This document shows, in pieces, positions 43,189-52,778 of a DNA stretch of 64,000 bases. Both the position numbers and the translations under genes were made by a program. The stretch is from an uncultured Lachnospiraceae bacterium (GTDB taxonomy: Bacteria > Bacillota > Clostridia > Lachnospirales > Lachnospiraceae). The stretch's first letter is position 1. Each line of letters begins with the position of its first letter. The stretch is from NCBI GenBank assembly GCA_958402795.1, contig CATXUX010000015.1:12533-76532 (forward strand), written 5' to 3'. The notes under the pieces were generated by a model. That model was not told the DNA's origin. It made no database searches and saw only the letters and a program-made list of their open reading frames with translations.

Positions 43189-46100
43189 TCTTCTTCTCCT
43201 TTCTTCCTGCAATACTTCCCAGAATCCAGAATACAAGCATCACGTCCATTGCCGTGCCGAGTACGTACATACCAATGCTCAGAGCCTTCGCCCACCATGT
43301 AGTTCCGCTGGTGGAAACATCTGCCCCATACCCATCATAAAGCGCAGAATCTGCAAATGTATAGAGATAATGATGTACCGCTTCTCTCGCTGCCGCCGTC
43401 AGAACCGCGTCATCTAACAGCACGTCGGAAGATACCGTACTCCACGCGCCACTGGCATCTCCTGCTCCGCCAAGCATGAAGTCAGTGCCGGCGGTCAGAC
43501 ATTCCGCCACGCGCATATAATCCTTATCTTTCACCGAGTCGGTGATGATCATGCCGTCAAAATTCCATTCGCCGCGGCAGATTCCGCCAATCAGTCCGGC
43601 GTGGGCACTGCTGAATGTGATTCCCACACGGTTAAATCCGGTCATGACTGATTTCATACCGCCGTTCCGGAACGCCGTTTGAAAACCACGCAGCTCATTT
43701 TCTCTTGCCGCCTGTTCGCTGGTAAACACGCCGATCCCGGTCCGGTTTTTTTCAATGTCGTTGAAAGCGAAATGCTTTGCACACACGACGATGCCTTTTT
43801 TCTGACAAGCCTTCGTCACATCCGCCGCCATTTGCCCGGTGAGTACCGGATCTTCAGAATAATACTCGTTATTTCTTGCGTTATACGGCGAGCGGTGCAG
43901 GTTCATCCCCGGTCCGAACCACCAGTATACGCCCACCCAAAGTCCATCGTTTCCAATCAGGTTTCCTTCCGCCTCTGCCAGCTTGTGGCTGTAAGTCGCC
44001 GCCAGCACAGGCGCACCTACATAAACACTGGGCGCAACGCCCCGCAGAGAGTCCTCTCCTGCCTCGATTGCGTAAGGCGGTCTCGCATCGTTATACATTC
44101 CGTATCCTACGATCATCCCGCACGGACTGTCTGCCGCGTTTCCATGTTCCAGAAGAATTTCCGGAACCGCCGTATTGTTGCCACATACGTAAGCCGAATA
44201 ATCTTCCAGCGGTATCCCGCTTAGCACATTGTCAAACATCGGATCGTCATAATCAGTAATTCCGAACAAATCCATCACCGTGTACTCTGCCGTCTTGTCT
44301 GCTGTACCGAAGTCTTCCGCCGTATAGAACGTCCCGTCATAAGCCGCGTTGGCCGCCTCTGCGTCGTATGTCTCACAGTTTAACGGTCCAAGCATCGCTT
44401 CATTCGCGGTTACGCCGGTCACTGTAACCGGGAACGTCCCCGCCCAGTCAGTCCTGCTTAAATACTGCGCACCCTGCGAAGTAAATGCATCACCGTATGC
44501 TTCACAGGTAAAGTCCATATCCTCTAACTGATTCTCAATCAACGTTTCACCGTCTTCCCCTACCGTAAACGCCCCTGCTTTTTTCAGCGTCTCGGTATAA
44601 GTCGTTCCCGTTACCGTGACATCGGCCAGTTTGGAAGAATCCTGCTCCCTGATCACCGCATTGACTGCGTCATGCGCGCCGTTTCCCGTTGCAAAGTAGT
44701 ACGCGCCTTCCTCTAAAATATATGCGCCTGACGTGCCGTCATGGCTGTAGTTTGAATCATAGGACGAGAAATCCTGCACATTGAATGTAATCGTCACTTT
44801 CTCGCTCTCTCCCGCTTCCAGAAGCTTCACATCCTCAATCCCGTCTTCTGAATCCTCTCCTGTCTTCCCGTAGCCGATCAACTGGATAGCCGATTTTTCC
44901 AGGCGGCTCTCCTGATCATACTCTGTAAATGGAAGCGATACATAGAGCTGCACTACATGTTTTGCCGCCCGGTCTCCCACATTCGTCACTTTCACCGTGA
45001 CCGTGGAATCCGTCTTGCCGCTCCAGTCAATCTGCACGTCTGTGATCTCTTCCGTAAACTCCGAGCCTTCTACGCCATAGCCGAAGGAGTATGATACCTC
45101 CTTGTCGTATTCCCAGACATCGCTGCCGTCCACTGTCTCGTTCTTTCCTGCAGTTGACGCGTTTCCATTTTCCATTACCGAATCATAATAACGTGTTTCG
45201 TAATATTTATATCCGGTGTAGATCCCCTCAGATTCCACCTCATACCACGCAGAGTAGACTGCATCGTTATTGGTGTATTCATAGGAATCAAAATTGACTG
45301 CCGATGGAGCCAGTGCTGTATTCACCGCATAGGTATCCGTCAGATGCCCTGACGGAACCGCATCCCCGGCCAGAATATCCGCCACGCCGTAGTTTCCGTA
45401 GGCGCTTGGATTCCCGATCAGCAGGATGGAATCAATTCCTTCGTCCTCTTTGAGCTCCTCGATCTCCATGGTGCTCGCCGAGTTGAGCAGCACGATCACC
45501 TTGGAAAATCCCTGCTCCTTTACGTAAGACACCAGATCTTTTTCATCATCAGAAAGTCCAAGGATATTTCCGGTCGTGCTTTTGGAAAACTCCTCCGGCT
45601 CTGTGATTCCCTTGCTCCCCGGAAGGTAGGTACTGGCTTCACTACTCATCCGTCCGAATACAAGAACCGCCGCGTCCTGGTAACCTTCGTACCCGTCAAT
45701 TCCCGCTGATTCGTATTCGCTTCTGGGAACCTCGTTCACCGCCGTTGTAGACTGGGTATCATACTCTGCCGCCCGGCTCTGATAGAACTCCACCAACTCC
45801 GGATTGACACTGAATCCTCTTTCCGTCATTGCATCCTTTAAACTGACCGCAAGGCTGGTGTTCGTCACCGCGCCGATCGCGCCGTTATAATGCATCCGGA
45901 AGGATCGGATCCCGAAAAGCGTAACGCCTAAATCTCCGCCGACCGCCACATCGTCCGCTGTTCCCTTTAAGAGAACGGCGCCTTCTTCTTCAATCCTTTC
46001 ATTCAATGCTTTCTCTGCGTCCAGCAGTTCTTCGGCGCTGCCACAATCGGACTGGTATTTGTAATCCGCCAGATCCGCACTGTGCTCCACGGAGCCGCTG

Positions 46101-46240
46101 TTCGTCCCCAAAAGCTCATCCACTTTCCCCTGATACGTCCCGGTCGCATAGTACTGGACAATCGTAACCGTCAGAAACAGACAGGTGCATACGCTTGCCA
46201 GACCACGGAACAGACCTTTGTGTTTCCTGAAGAATTTCAT
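43181..46240 (-). CDS. Membrane-anchored glycoside hydrolase family 3 enzyme
   Basis: A 1019-residue GH3 protein with the inverted order seen at 141-2690: accessory GH3 domain first, Fn3-like region (about 425-520), then the barrel (about 600-960). Barrel motifs are NLHRSPYNARNNEYYSEDP, KHFAFNDIEKNR and GMIITDSVKD, whose Asp is the likely nucleophile. A transmembrane helix lies at each end (about 11-33 and 988-1009), with positively charged cytoplasmic tails, so the catalytic domain should face outwards. ATG 46240 has AGGAGG 7 nt upstream. It may trim glycosides at the cell surface before uptake. Confidence 0.88.
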   Translation of the reverse strand: MKFFRKHKGLFRGLASVCTCLFLTVTIVQYYATGTYQGKVDELLGTNSGSVEHSADLADYKYQSDCGSAEELLDAEKALNERIEEEGAVLLKGTADDVAVGGDLGVTLFGIRSFRMHYNGAIGAVTNTSLAVSLKDAMTERGFSVNPELVEFYQSRAAEYDTQSTTAVNEVPRSEYESAGIDGYEGYQDAAVLVFGRMSSEASTYLPGSKGITEPEEFSKSTTGNILGLSDDEKDLVSYVKEQGFSKVIVLLNSASTMEIEELKEDEGIDSILLIGNPSAYGNYGVADILAGDAVPSGHLTDTYAVNTALAPSAVNFDSYEYTNNDAVYSAWYEVESEGIYTGYKYYETRYYDSVMENGNASTAGKNETVDGSDVWEYDKEVSYSFGYGVEGSEFTEEITDVQIDWSGKTDSTVTVKVTNVGDRAAKHVVQLYVSLPFTEYDQESRLEKSAIQLIGYGKTGEDSEDGIEDVKLLEAGESEKVTITFNVQDFSSYDSNYSHDGTSGAYILEEGAYYFATGNGAHDAVNAVIREQDSSKLADVTVTGTTYTETLKKAGAFTVGEDGETLIENQLEDMDFTCEAYGDAFTSQGAQYLSRTDWAGTFPVTVTGVTANEAMLGPLNCETYDAEAANAAYDGTFYTAEDFGTADKTAEYTVMDLFGITDYDDPMFDNVLSGIPLEDYSAYVCGNNTAVPEILLEHGNAADSPCGMIVGYGMYNDARPPYAIEAGEDSLRGVAPSVYVGAPVLAATYSHKLAEAEGNLIGNDGLWVGVYWWFGPGMNLHRSPYNARNNEYYSEDPVLTGQMAADVTKACQKKGIVVCAKHFAFNDIEKNRTGIGVFTSEQAARENELRGFQTAFRNGGMKSVMTGFNRVGITFSSAHAGLIGGICRGEWNFDGMIITDSVKDKDYMRVAECLTAGTDFMLGGAGDASGAWSTVSSDVLLDDAVLTAAAREAVHHYLYTFADSALYDGYGADVSTSGTTWWAKALSIGMYVLGTAMDVMLVFWILGSIAGRKEKKNG

Positions 46241-46267
46241 AGCCTGCCTCCTGCCCTCCCGCATCTG

Positions 46268-47218
46268 TTATTGCAGTGCGGAAAGATTTTCTTCCGTCAG
46301 CGCAATACTTTGCGTAAAATCTGTGTAGCTCGTCGCATCTGTATACTGCCTTAATGTAATCTCAAGCGGTGTGGATGCATTTCCTGCCGCGGTACTCCCT
46401 TCACCTTCTGCACCGGAATAGGTAAGTACAACGTTTTCTCCTTCGAAACTCCATGCCATATCCGCGGACATACCATTTTCCGTATCTTCATAGTAAGCTG
46501 TTCCGTCGTTATAAAATACGATGCCTGCCTTTTCCCCCTCTGCCTGCGTCAGACGTCCGGCTTTTTCCCATGTCACGATCGTATCTCCATCCAGCGTAAA
46601 TACCGTCTCCGGGAACTGTTCTAAGAGTGCCGGAGTGTCCGCACTTGTCCACTCACCATAATATACATCACCTTCCGGATTGTAGCTGCCGCCCGCTGCG
46701 TTACTTTTAGTGAAAATCTGTGCCAGATAGCTGACGCCCAGATCCGGGATTTCATAGGATGCTTCGTCTACTGTCACGGTTACCTCATCGCCGTCCTTTT
46801 CATAGGTTCCGGAAGCGCTGGAAAAATACTCTGCATACATACCATTTCCATATTCAAAGGCCTCGCCCACTGCAATATCGCTGCCTTCCGTATCCTCCTG
46901 CATCCAGCCATGTACATCCATGGTAAACGTATCGTCTTCCGCCAGTGTCAATTCTACACGCAGCGCACGCATTTGTTTTTCCAGCGAACCTCTTCCGAAG
47001 CTATATGCCGGAATCTCCACCTCATCCGCATTCAGAACCGTCTTTTCGTATACATATGTGCCGGTTCCATTCTCATCCGCAGATGTGTCCGTTTCTGCGC
47101 CCGTTTCTGCGTCCGTTCCGGCGTCCGCTCCGTCTCCGGAATTGTTTCCGCCGCATCCTGCGAGTACACCAACTGCCATTACCGCCGTCATCATCACTGC
47201 CAACATTTTCTTTTTCAT
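46268..47218 (-). CDS. Secreted lipoprotein of unknown function
   Basis: A 316-residue lipoprotein with lipobox VLAGC (Cys22), then a Thr/Glu/Asp/Gly repeat linker (about 25-55; DAGTDAETGAET) and a beta-rich domain with repeated short patterns such as GTYEKDGDEVTVTVD and FYNDGTAYYED. These resemble lipocalin-like stress or lipid-binding folds, but I cannot assign a family. ATG 47218 has AAAGGAG upstream. It is the first gene of the GH3-GH5-transporter segment. Confidence 0.75.
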   Translation of the reverse strand: MKKKMLAVMMTAVMAVGVLAGCGGNNSGDGADAGTDAETGAETDTSADENGTGTYVYEKTVLNADEVEIPAYSFGRGSLEKQMRALRVELTLAEDDTFTMDVHGWMQEDTEGSDIAVGEAFEYGNGMYAEYFSSASGTYEKDGDEVTVTVDEASYEIPDLGVSYLAQIFTKSNAAGGSYNPEGDVYYGEWTSADTPALLEQFPETVFTLDGDTIVTWEKAGRLTQAEGEKAGIVFYNDGTAYYEDTENGMSADMAWSFEGENVVLTYSGAEGEGSTAAGNASTPLEITLRQYTDATSYTDFTQSIALTEENLSALQ

Positions 47219-47415
47219 AATTTTGATACTCCTTTTTCTTTGTTGTGAAGGATCTTCCTTCCGTTGCTTTTGGCTTCTGTATATGTAGTAACATATCCGG
47301 TTATTCAAAACAAGCGATTGTCCCGAACGCCCTATTTTCAGGCACAAACGACATTTCTTTTGATGATACGTGTAACACCGTTCAGAGAATTATGGACGCA
47401 GTCATGCAGTAATCG

Positions 47416-47453
47416 AAAAGGGACTAAAACCGATTATACGGCAGTCCCTTTTT
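47416..47453. terminator. Intrinsic terminator after the GH30 gene
   Basis: AAAAGGGACT (47416-47425) pairs with AGTCCCTTTT (47443-47452) around an inner CCG/CGG pair. It ends the GH78-MFS-GH30 transcript on the minus strand. Region 47219-47415 should hold the promoter of the lipoprotein operon; I see no convincing -35/-10 pair there. Confidence 0.8.
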
Positions 47454-47478
47454 ACATAAAAGCTCTTATACATATTAT

Positions 47479-48807
47479 TTATTCAATCAGTCCTGTTGTG
47501 AGGGAGTGTGGCGGTACATTCAGTTCCGCGATCTGCTCCTGCATCCGGATCTTGACCGGCAGTTCTTTTATGCTCTTGTTGAGTACGATAACCGCAATTT
47601 TCCCGTCGGGTCTCTGAAAGGCAGTCGTTTCCAGACGATCGGTATAGCTTGTGCTTAATATCTGTCTGGAACCCGGCAGGATAAACTGCGCAAAATGCCA
47701 GAAACAGTCGTACAGGCTTTCTTTTTTCAGCGTCTTTTCTTCCAGATGGTACAGAAACGGCGCGTGACAGTAGTTTTTCACATAATTCGGACCGCCATTC
47801 TGATCCAGAAGCATATTCCAGTCATAGAACGCGTTCATGCCGTTATTCATGTCGCCGATGATCTCATGAGCTGCCCGTTCTGCATTTTCAGCCGGATTGC
47901 TGACGTCCAGTTTCGAATATTCCAGACAGCTCTCTGACAGAATCAGCTTCTTGTCCGGGAACAGTTTATGAAACATCTCCAGTTCCCGGAAATGGTCTCC
48001 GCTGTACCAGTGGAACGCAACACCGTCCGCACAGTTTTTTCCTTCTCCATATAAAGTCACTGCAGTGCGTTCCAGAATCCGTTCCTTATTATGATCCCAG
48101 ATGAAAACCTCTACGTCTTCCATGCCGTGGCGGCGCAGGGCGGGTTTCATGTAGTTCACCAGAAAATCCCGTTCTTCTTCGGCAGTCCAGATACAACTGT
48201 CCCATATCTGCACGGCTTTCGGCTCGTTCTGCAGTGAGATGCGCTCTACCTCAAATCCGCGATCCTGGTATTCCTTGATGTACCTGCAGAGATATTCCGC
48301 CCAGTGCGCCCGGTATTCCGGTTTCAGCTTTCCGCCCTGCTTCCGGTCTCCGTTCGTCTTGAAGGCGGCAGGAGGAGACCATGGCGTGAGCATGAGCTTC
48401 ACCGGATGCGCCGCCGTGCGGCGGATATCTTCTAACAGGGGGAGCGTGTACTTTCCTGCGCGCTCCATACTGAATTTCTCAAGATCGCAGTCCGGCGCCG
48501 CCTCATATTCTCCCAGACTGAAATCACAACTGTCGATGGCTAGACGGATGCGGTTATAACGCAGTCCGTCCGTGCCAAAATAGTATTGTAACAGTTCCTT
48601 CTTCTGCTTATCCGACATTTTGGAATATACATATCCTGCGCTTTCTGTTACCGCGCCGCCGAAGCCTTCCCAGATTTGTTCCGTATACTGCGGATACAGA
48701 TTGATTAGTTCATTCTCTTCTTCCTCCACGTCGGGGTGAAAGGAAATCTTGTTCTCTTCCAGCAAATGTGTTTCTTTCCATGTAGATGTATAAGCAGTGA
48801 TTTTCAT
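47479..48807 (-). CDS. Glycoside hydrolase family 30 enzyme
   Basis: A 442-residue GH30 protein with a TIM barrel and C-terminal beta side domain. Acid/base Glu is in RISLQNEP and the nucleophile Glu in LILSESCLE. WEGFGGAVTES near the N-terminus and MLTPWSPPAAFKTNG are family-typical. No signal peptide, so intracellular. GH30 includes beta-glucosidases, beta-1,6-glucanases, glucosylceramidases and xylan-acting enzymes; the subfamily cannot be set by eye. TAATG overlap with the upstream symporter. Confidence 0.88.
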   Translation of the reverse strand: MKITAYTSTWKETHLLEENKISFHPDVEEEENELINLYPQYTEQIWEGFGGAVTESAGYVYSKMSDKQKKELLQYYFGTDGLRYNRIRLAIDSCDFSLGEYEAAPDCDLEKFSMERAGKYTLPLLEDIRRTAAHPVKLMLTPWSPPAAFKTNGDRKQGGKLKPEYRAHWAEYLCRYIKEYQDRGFEVERISLQNEPKAVQIWDSCIWTAEEERDFLVNYMKPALRRHGMEDVEVFIWDHNKERILERTAVTLYGEGKNCADGVAFHWYSGDHFRELEMFHKLFPDKKLILSESCLEYSKLDVSNPAENAERAAHEIIGDMNNGMNAFYDWNMLLDQNGGPNYVKNYCHAPFLYHLEEKTLKKESLYDCFWHFAQFILPGSRQILSTSYTDRLETTAFQRPDGKIAVIVLNKSIKELPVKIRMQEQIAELNVPPHSLTTGLIE

Positions 48808-50201
48808 TATGCATGAACCTCGTTTTTCTGTTGTCTTTCTTCCAGTTCTTTCATGACCGTCGGATAGATCTTGTCCAGTTTATAGAAATAGAGCAGGACG
48901 ATCAGGATGATGGCGATTACGATCGGCGCTCCGATCATACAGATCTTCATGGTCGCGATCGCAGATTCTGACTGAATGGCCTGTCCGCTTATAAATCCGC
49001 CAAATGAAAGGATGAATGCGATCAGCGCGCCGCCCAGTGCATTTCCGACTTTCTCAGAAAACGTGGTTGCGCTGAATACAAGCGCTTCGTTCTTCACACC
49101 GGTTTTCCATTCGCCGTAAGCCGCAGTATCACCAAGCATAGCAAATACACAGATGGAGATCGGCGCGGTCCCAATCGTATTTACGACCGTGGATACGACC
49201 AGTACGGTCAGGCTCTTCGGATCGATCAGCATGATCAGTCCGCCCAGCACGGCGATCACGCAGCCTGCCAGCGAAACGTTTCTCTTTCCATACTTTTTCG
49301 CCAGCGACGGGATGAAGAAGCAGCAGATAATATTCGGGATCTGGCTCGCCATCGCCATATAGGAATAGTAGTTTTCATTTCCCATTACATATTTGCAGTA
49401 GTAAGTCTGTACGCCGCCCTTGATGCCATATGTCATAAAGATTACCAGTGTGATCAGCAGGACGATCAGCCAGTATTTGTTCTTAAAGAGCGCCTTGATG
49501 CTTGTCCAGAGAGACTCTTTTGGCACGTTCTCATTTTTTGTCTCCTGTACGGTCTCTGCCGCCTGTTCTTCTGCGTCCAGTTCCTTCGTGCTGAAGAACA
49601 CCCACAGATAGAGCGCTGCGCCTAAGATTCCGTAGATTGCCGACATGATCGACCAGCCACTCTGTCCGCCGCCCAGTTTGTTGACGATTGGCAGTGTAAA
49701 CGTGGTGACGAACAGCGGTCCCATAAAGCCGAAGAACTGCCGCATCGTAGCCAGCGACGTCCGTTCATCCGGATCGTTGGTGATCAGCGCGGACAGTGTA
49801 TTATACGGCACACTGATCATGGTATAGACGATTGCGATACCCGCCATATATGTAGCCGCCGCATAGACGATCTTTCCCGTTGTGCCGAAATTCGGCGAGA
49901 AGAACATCAGGAATACAGAAATTCCGAACGGGATTGCCATCCATAATATCCACGGTCTTGCTTTTCCGTATTTTGTGCGCGTCCTCTGCACGATCGCCCC
50001 CATAACCAGATCCGATACACCGTCCAGCAGTCTGCACACCAGCAGGATCACGCCGACCGACGCAATCGGTAATCCGGCAACCTCTGTGTAGTAGAACGAA
50101 ATGAACGTACCTACTGTACAGTTCATCAGGTTCGCCGCAAAGTTTCCGCTTCCATAGGCAACCTTCTGTATGGAAGACAATTTCCCTTTTCCTTTTGACA
50201 T
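48807..50201 (-). CDS. GPH-family (MelB-like) sugar:cation symporter
   Basis: A 464-residue transporter with about 12 helices. It has KVAYGSGNFAANLM at the N-terminus and the RTKYGKARPWILW loop typical of GPH members. ATG 50201 is chosen because AAGGAGG lies 8 nt before it; an in-frame GTG (50240) and ATG (50219) lie upstream. It sits between the GH78-like and GH30 genes and likely imports their substrate. Confidence 0.87.
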   Translation of the reverse strand: MSKGKGKLSSIQKVAYGSGNFAANLMNCTVGTFISFYYTEVAGLPIASVGVILLVCRLLDGVSDLVMGAIVQRTRTKYGKARPWILWMAIPFGISVFLMFFSPNFGTTGKIVYAAATYMAGIAIVYTMISVPYNTLSALITNDPDERTSLATMRQFFGFMGPLFVTTFTLPIVNKLGGGQSGWSIMSAIYGILGAALYLWVFFSTKELDAEEQAAETVQETKNENVPKESLWTSIKALFKNKYWLIVLLITLVIFMTYGIKGGVQTYYCKYVMGNENYYSYMAMASQIPNIICCFFIPSLAKKYGKRNVSLAGCVIAVLGGLIMLIDPKSLTVLVVSTVVNTIGTAPISICVFAMLGDTAAYGEWKTGVKNEALVFSATTFSEKVGNALGGALIAFILSFGGFISGQAIQSESAIATMKICMIGAPIVIAIILIVLLYFYKLDKIYPTVMKELEERQQKNEVHA

Positions 50202-50263
50202 CTCTTTTTCCTCCTTCATTACTTGTTTCTCATCGGACACCCTTTCTAAGCTGTGTCCGTTTT

Positions 50264-52549
50264 TTAGATGATTTTCACTGTGTCCGGCGCGTGATATGTA
50301 AGATCAATCTCCCCGTTTTCATCCTTCACCCAGTGAACGTAAACGTCTCCTGCCGGGGTTGTCACGGTTCCTTCCGCTTCGGTCAGGTATCCCGGCTGCG
50401 GGTGGATGGAGATCGATCGATACCCCGGTTCTGCCGGCTGCACGCCAAGGATCACTGCCGGGAGCTCATAGAGGATCAGCGCGCCCCATGCGTGGCAGTC
50501 CGACCGTTCCTGCACCTCATCTTCAATGCAGGTGGTACTGTGTTTTGCCAGCATTCTTCTCCAGACGTCCCAGTATTCCCGGCTGTGTTCATACAACCCC
50601 GTCTTCTCCAGCGCACGGTACAGATAAAACGCCATCGCCACCGAGCATTGCGGGTAAGCTTCCTTATTTTCAATCGTTTCCAGAAGCGCCTTTCTACCCA
50701 TCTCCGCATCCAGTGTTCCGGTCAGAATGCCGAATACCTGTGTGTGCTGGGAATATTCCTCCATTCCCGGACCGTCTGTCAGCATTCCATTTTTCCCTGC
50801 CATATGAGTTCGCACGGCATCCTGCACCTGTTTGATTTCTCTGTCATATTCGGCAGCCACATCCGAGAGTCCCAGATACCGGGCAATTTCTTCCGCTGCC
50901 TGCAGTCCGTAGATATACAGAAGACTTTCCATTGTAATCGGACCGTGCAGCGTTGCCGGAGGTACACCGGACGTCGCACTCCATTCCGGCGCCCAGTCGA
51001 TAAAGGACCAGAACCGGTCGCGCCCGTTGATCCCGCCCACTTTGTCTACGTAGCCTTCCTCTGTCAGATGGTTTCGAAAGAAGCCAAGCACCCGGTCAAT
51101 GTGCGGTAAATGCTCCCGAAGCAGTTTTTTATCTCCAAAATACATCATATGGTCATAGGCCATCAGGATGTAGTAAATGGAGAACCCGGGAATGACGTTG
51201 GACTCATAGTTCGGGTGACTGGAATTTGTCAGTCCGTCATACCGTTGGGATCGCCGGAAATCTTCCATGCATTTTCGTGCCAGACGGTCATCTCCCGAAA
51301 CCGTGTAAGTGTAGAGAATCTGCGTCCGTGAGTCCATCACATACTGGAGCTGCTCATAGAACGGACAGTCCTCGTATGTCTCGTGCATACACCGGCGCAG
51401 CGACCGTTCGGAAATGTCCCAGATCGCCGCAAAATCCGGATCGTCCGCCGACGCCTTTGTCTTCACTTCCAACGGATATCCGGTTTCCGTGTAGTAGAAA
51501 TCCTGAAGCAGCAGCGGATCGTCCGCCGTTGTGATTTCCAGGCGAATGAAACGGAATGTCCTAAACCAGAACGGTTCGTACTCTTCCGGTCTGTCGGGAG
51601 TTCCATTCCCCGCCGGTTCGTACGTATCGGTAAACCCATGCAGATAACCGTTCTCGGTATCCAGTCGGTCTTTTTTGTACGGATTATGCAGGTCTCCCTG
51701 AAATCCTTCCTGAACATATCCCTCGGAAGTCAGAATGCGTATGCGGCTTCCTTTTCCGCCCGCCATCAAAAGGTGAAGATATCCGGTTTCTTCCTCCCCC
51801 GCGTTGATCTCAACAATCAGCTTTTGCTCCTTTGCGATCGTAACGGACTGCTTTCCCGCAAGAAAACGATCAAACTGCGAGGTGTTCATATCCGCCTGAA
51901 TCATTCTTGCGCTTAGAAAGCGTTTATCCGTCCGGTAAAGGAACGGAATCGTGCGCGCATACAGATTTCCCGGACTGAATTCGGCATGCAGTGTCGTGTC
52001 GAACACCGCATTTTCCCATGCAGAATCATCGAAATCCTCCAGTTTCCAGTATATCAGTTCCGGTCTTGCCTTCCTCTTTTCCAGAATCTGCAGCGGAGCA
52101 AAAACGTCCGACTCTGATATGATGGAAAACCCGGGATCTATGCACCCTCTCCAACGGTCGTCGGCGGACAGATCCAGCGCCTCGTACCGGCTCTCAGCCT
52201 TCCCTGCCAGACACAGTCCCGGATGTCCGGTTCGAAAAATACTAAAGCATCCCTTCCCATGTTCCGCCGGGTAAGAAAGCACCTCCACGGCAATGACATT
52301 TTTCCCCTGATGCAGGTATGACGTCAGATCCAACGTGTCATAGTACCAGATCTCCCTGTCCCCTTTACATGGACCCGCTTCCACGAAATGTCCGTTCGCA
52401 TACAGTTTATACCGGGAATCGGCCGAAACCATGACTTCGGCTTTTTCCGGCTCTTCGTCAAAGAATATACTCCTGCGGAAAAGCATCCGGACCGGCTGGT
52501 CTTTCACGGCGGATTTCAGTGTAATCCAGTTCTTTCTTCCATCTAACAT
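50264..52549 (-). CDS. GH78-like alpha-L-rhamnosidase family protein
   Basis: A 761-residue protein with N-terminal beta-domains (about 1-330), an (alpha/alpha)6 barrel (about 360-690) and a C-terminal beta-sandwich (VQPAEPGYRSISIHPQ). The barrel has ETYEDCPFYEQLQYVMDSR, matching the conserved rhamnosidase-type acidic motif, and RSDCHAWGA. It should release rhamnose or a related sugar from glycosides; intracellular since no signal peptide is seen. ATG 52549 is used because a promoter lies over the upstream open frame. First gene of its operon. Confidence 0.8.
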   Translation of the reverse strand: MLDGRKNWITLKSAVKDQPVRMLFRRSIFFDEEPEKAEVMVSADSRYKLYANGHFVEAGPCKGDREIWYYDTLDLTSYLHQGKNVIAVEVLSYPAEHGKGCFSIFRTGHPGLCLAGKAESRYEALDLSADDRWRGCIDPGFSIISESDVFAPLQILEKRKARPELIYWKLEDFDDSAWENAVFDTTLHAEFSPGNLYARTIPFLYRTDKRFLSARMIQADMNTSQFDRFLAGKQSVTIAKEQKLIVEINAGEEETGYLHLLMAGGKGSRIRILTSEGYVQEGFQGDLHNPYKKDRLDTENGYLHGFTDTYEPAGNGTPDRPEEYEPFWFRTFRFIRLEITTADDPLLLQDFYYTETGYPLEVKTKASADDPDFAAIWDISERSLRRCMHETYEDCPFYEQLQYVMDSRTQILYTYTVSGDDRLARKCMEDFRRSQRYDGLTNSSHPNYESNVIPGFSIYYILMAYDHMMYFGDKKLLREHLPHIDRVLGFFRNHLTEEGYVDKVGGINGRDRFWSFIDWAPEWSATSGVPPATLHGPITMESLLYIYGLQAAEEIARYLGLSDVAAEYDREIKQVQDAVRTHMAGKNGMLTDGPGMEEYSQHTQVFGILTGTLDAEMGRKALLETIENKEAYPQCSVAMAFYLYRALEKTGLYEHSREYWDVWRRMLAKHSTTCIEDEVQERSDCHAWGALILYELPAVILGVQPAEPGYRSISIHPQPGYLTEAEGTVTTPAGDVYVHWVKDENGEIDLTYHAPDTVKII

Positions 52550-52622
52550 TCCTGTCTCACCTTCCTCATTCTCTGTTCCCTTGTTTCCAAGGGAATCCTT
52601 TCTTTTGTCATCCGATGATGTT

Positions 52623-52651
52623 ATTATAAAGTTCTGCCTGCATTTCCTCAA
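52623..52651 (-). promoter_or_regulatory. Promoter of the GH78-symporter-GH30 operon
   Basis: The minus strand has TTGAGG (52646-52651), 17 bp, then TATAAT (52623-52628), about 75 nt upstream of the start. Confidence 0.65.
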
Positions 52652-52710
52652 TTGTCTGTTCTGTTCAAATAAATTGATTATTTCTTTGATATTTTTTTCG
52701 CTTTTCCGAT

Positions 52711-52742
52711 TTTTTGATGTTTTTTCATCAAAAATATGCTAT
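52711..52742 (+). promoter_or_regulatory. Promoter of the AraC-type regulator with palindromic spacer
   Basis: TTGATG (52714-52719), 17 bp, TGCTAT (52737-52742). The palindrome TTTTTGATG-N5-CATCAAAAA occupies the -35 and spacer and may be an operator for the regulator itself. The two divergent promoters are about 65 bp apart. Confidence 0.45.
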
Positions 52743-52778
52743 TCTATTGATATCATCTTGCCAGGGAGAAATAGAATC

